DNA from: Neomesorhizobium albiziae
GTDB lineage: Bacteria; Pseudomonadota; Alphaproteobacteria; Rhizobiales; Rhizobiaceae
Reading direction: 5' to 3'
NCBI RefSeq assembly: GCF_900114255.1
Contig: NZ_FOSL01000009.1
Coordinates: forward strand, 172,570-236,569
Length of the DNA stretch: 64,000 bases
Every line of letters begins with the position of its first letter. Position 1 is the first letter of the stretch. Below are positions 62,413 to 64,000 of this stretch, piece after piece. The notes beneath the pieces are model-generated. The model was not told the origin of the DNA, did no database searches, and saw only the letters and a program-made list of their open reading frames with translations. The position numbers and the translations under genes were made by a program.

Positions 62413-63804
62413 ATGATCATGGACGAAAAACGCGGAAATTCTGGCGAAAAGACCGCTCCGGAAGAGGCCCTCACGGGAAGCGTCAGAGACTATCGGCTGC
62501 CAGTCGGCACCGATCTGCTTGGCCGTGTCGACGGCTTCTACCACTGGCAGGATCTGCGCCGCCAGCACGGCCTGTGGCCCTACGCAAAATCGACGGAGAC
62601 CGCGCCCAAGACCCATTGCGCCGCCAAAACAGACAGCGGCGAGGAGATTTCGGGCGTCAACTTCGCGTCGCAGGATTATCTCAGCCTGTCCTCGCACCCC
62701 GCGATAAAGCAGGCGGCCATCGACGCTATCGGCGAGTACGGCGTCCACAGCGCAGGCTCCGGCGCGCTGCTCGGCAACACGCGGCTCTCGCTGCAACTCG
62801 AAAAGACCATCTCCGACTTCATGGGCGGTCCCGAGGTCGTGCTTTATCCGACGGGCTGGTCGGCGGGTTTCGCGGCGGTGCAAGGCCTGGTGCGCTCGCA
62901 CGATCATGTCGTTCTCGACGTGCTTGCCCATTCCTGCCTGCAGGAAGGCGCCCGCGCCGCGACCCAGAACATCCATTTCCATGGGCACCTGAATCTCGAA
63001 GGGTTGACGCGCCGGCTGCAACGCATCCGTTCGGCAGACGCCGTGAACGCCATCCTGGTGTGCACCGAAAGCCTCTTCTCGATGCATTCGGACACGCCCG
63101 ACATCGCCGCCATGCGGGCAATCTGCGACGAATACGACGCCAGGCTGCTTGTCGATTGTGCCCATGATTTCGGCTGCATCGGCGACGACGGGCTCGGCCA
63201 TATCGGTCTGCAAAAGATGATCGACAAGGTCGATGTGATCATCGGCAGTTTTTCCAAAACCTTCGCTTCGAACGGTGGCTTCATCGCCGTGAAGACGCGG
63301 GCGGTGGCGGAATACATGAAATACTTCAGCGCCACTCAGACCTTTTCCAATGCCCTGTCGCCGGCCCAGGCGGCAACGGTGCTTGCCGCCTTCGAGATCG
63401 TCGCGTCGGACGAAGGCAAGCGGCGGCGGCTGAGCCTGATGGACAACATCCTTTATATGCGCAGCGAAATGGCCAAGGTGGACCTCGAAGCACTCGGCCA
63501 CCCGTCGGCCATCGTGCCGGTTCGTGTCGGCGCCGAAGGGCTGGCGCGCATTGCGGCCAGGGAACTCGCCTCGCTCGGCGCCATCGCGAACCTGGTGGAA
63601 TATCCAGCGGTGCCGCAAGGCGGCGCGCGGTTCCGCGTCCAGGTCATGGCCGATCATACCCGCGGTGACGTCGACGCGCTTGTCCGGCTGATGCGACAAG
63701 CCATGCAGTCGGCGGATCTGGAATTCCGCTCCTATCGCGAGGCCGATGGCTCCTCGCTCAAGCGAGGCGCGGTTCGCTGGAATGCGGCGTCGAACGCCGC
63801 CTGA
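62413..63804 (+). CDS. PLP-dependent alpha-oxoamine synthase-like aminotransferase
   Basis: The ATG at 62413 has CAGGGA upstream and gives 463 residues; ATGs at 62395 and 62419 are alternatives. It is a fold-type I PLP enzyme of the KBL/BioF/ALAS/SPT group with NFASQDYLSLSSHPAIKQA, SAGSGALLGNTRLSLQLE, DCAHDFG (D248, H251) and GSFSKTFASNGGF with the Schiff-base lysine K282. The family condenses an amino acid with an acyl-CoA. The N-terminal extension of about 60 residues is longer than in BioF. The product is unknown, and no acyl carrier protein gene is adjacent. Confidence 0.85.
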   Translation: MIMDEKRGNSGEKTAPEEALTGSVRDYRLPVGTDLLGRVDGFYHWQDLRRQHGLWPYAKSTETAPKTHCAAKTDSGEEISGVNFASQDYLSLSSHPAIKQAAIDAIGEYGVHSAGSGALLGNTRLSLQLEKTISDFMGGPEVVLYPTGWSAGFAAVQGLVRSHDHVVLDVLAHSCLQEGARAATQNIHFHGHLNLEGLTRRLQRIRSADAVNAILVCTESLFSMHSDTPDIAAMRAICDEYDARLLVDCAHDFGCIGDDGLGHIGLQKMIDKVDVIIGSFSKTFASNGGFIAVKTRAVAEYMKYFSATQTFSNALSPAQAATVLAAFEIVASDEGKRRRLSLMDNILYMRSEMAKVDLEALGHPSAIVPVRVGAEGLARIAARELASLGAIANLVEYPAVPQGGARFRVQVMADHTRGDVDALVRLMRQAMQSADLEFRSYREADGSSLKRGAVRWNAASNAA

Positions 63805-63807
63805 ACC

Positions 63808-63910
63808 TAGAGCGGTTCCGGTTCTTCAGAACCGGTGACTCGCTCTAACTATTTGTTTTGCCGCATTTATGCGGACGCCAAATGATTCCATTTGGCTGCA
63901 AAATGCTCTA
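63808..63910 (-). repeat. Dispersed repeat family A, copy 5 (inverted)
   Basis: This full inverted copy, TAGAGC...GCTCTA, carries GGTTCCGGTTCTTCAGAACCGG and TGGCTGCAAAATGCTCTA. It abuts the IS5-type element fragment that starts at about 63911. Confidence 0.92.
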
Positions 63911-64000
63911 GGTCGTGTGGACAGTTATCTGGTCCATAGGACGGTAGCGGCGATGGTAACGACGGCGAGGTAGTTTCGGGCTGTCTTCTCGAATCGGGTT
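63911..64000 (-). mobile_element. End of an IS5-family insertion sequence, running off the window
   Basis: The sequence after the family A repeat (GGTCGTGTGGACAGTTATCTGG) carries a transposase C-terminus on the minus strand. The element boundary near 63911 is inferred from the end of the repeat. Only one end is visible. Confidence 0.65.
63925..64000 (-). CDS. IS5-family transposase, C-terminal fragment (cut by window edge)
   Basis: The minus strand reads TRFEKTARNYLAVVTIAATVLWTR and stops at TAA (63925-63927). This matches the C-terminal pattern RFEKTARNYLA..., ending ..LW.R, of the many IS5-type DDE transposases. The rest lies outside the window. Confidence 0.75.
   Translation of the reverse strand, partial: TRFEKTARNYLAVVTIAATVLWTR

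Noticed and set aside
62113..63699. Very long minus-strand frame extending the SAF-domain oxidoreductase to 966 residues
   Set aside because: The extra sequence is antisense to the clearly coding PLP-enzyme gene and has shadow composition. The true start is the ATG at 62112.

Overview
The window is a chromosomal segment of an alphaproteobacterium of the order Hyphomicrobiales (Rhizobiales), most likely a Mesorhizobium-like member of the Phyllobacteriaceae. The evidence is the GC-rich codon use, a PdhS-type cell-cycle kinase, an Irr (ICE) box and CtrA boxes, a phasin and acetoacetyl-CoA synthetase of the PHB cycle, a plant-type glutamate-cysteine ligase, and several dispersed palindromic repeat families of the kind common in rhizobia. 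Species assignment is inference.

Layout: 0-5.4 kb is a minus-strand glycolate oxidase operon glcD-(ASCH/DUF559 fusion)-glcE-glcF, interrupted by a palindromic element that carries an endonuclease-like DUF559 domain. 5.4-10.5 kb holds a DUF3422 protein, a GntR/FadR regulator, a lone LutA-like protein, an FMN L-lactate dehydrogenase and a metallophosphatase. 11-16 kb has an amidotransferase, an unrecognised protein, rsmE, gshA and a DUF937 protein. 16-20 kb has a DUF1127 protein, a LysR regulator, xseA and tRNA-His. 20-25 kb has a phasin and a large PAS histidine kinase with a CtrA box. 25-28 kb is an Irr-box-preceded ferric iron transporter (fbpA, fbpB). 27.8-28.7 kb is non-coding, with a candidate structured RNA and a dense palindrome array. 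28.7-32.7 kb carries acetoacetyl-CoA synthetase and an AsmA protein.

32.8-37 kb is a minus-strand potFGHI polyamine transporter, followed by an EamA transporter, a quinone oxidoreductase and a LysR regulator. 40.6-43.9 kb is the glyoxylate shunt locus: an ScfR/RamB-like regulator divergent from isocitrate lyase. 44-49.7 kb carries a degenerate receiver protein, gamma-glutamylputrescine synthetase and oxidase genes, a GlxA-type regulator and folD. 49.8-59.9 kb is a surface polysaccharide cluster (Wzz-like chain-length protein, flippase, four glycosyltransferase-type proteins, O-antigen ligase-like protein) containing a small AT-rich patch with an orphan membrane protein. 60-63.8 kb holds proC, a SAF-domain oxidoreductase and an alpha-oxoamine-synthase-like PLP enzyme. 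The last 76 bases are the C-terminus of an IS5-family transposase.

Functional themes are two-carbon and lactate oxidation (glc, lldD, aceA), polyamine uptake and catabolism (pot, puu-like), PHB turnover (phasin, aacS), iron uptake and surface polysaccharide. The most unusual features are the DUF559-palindrome element inside the glc operon, with a related gene-free palindrome array 25 kb away, and the structured minus-strand RNA candidate at 27.83-27.95 kb.
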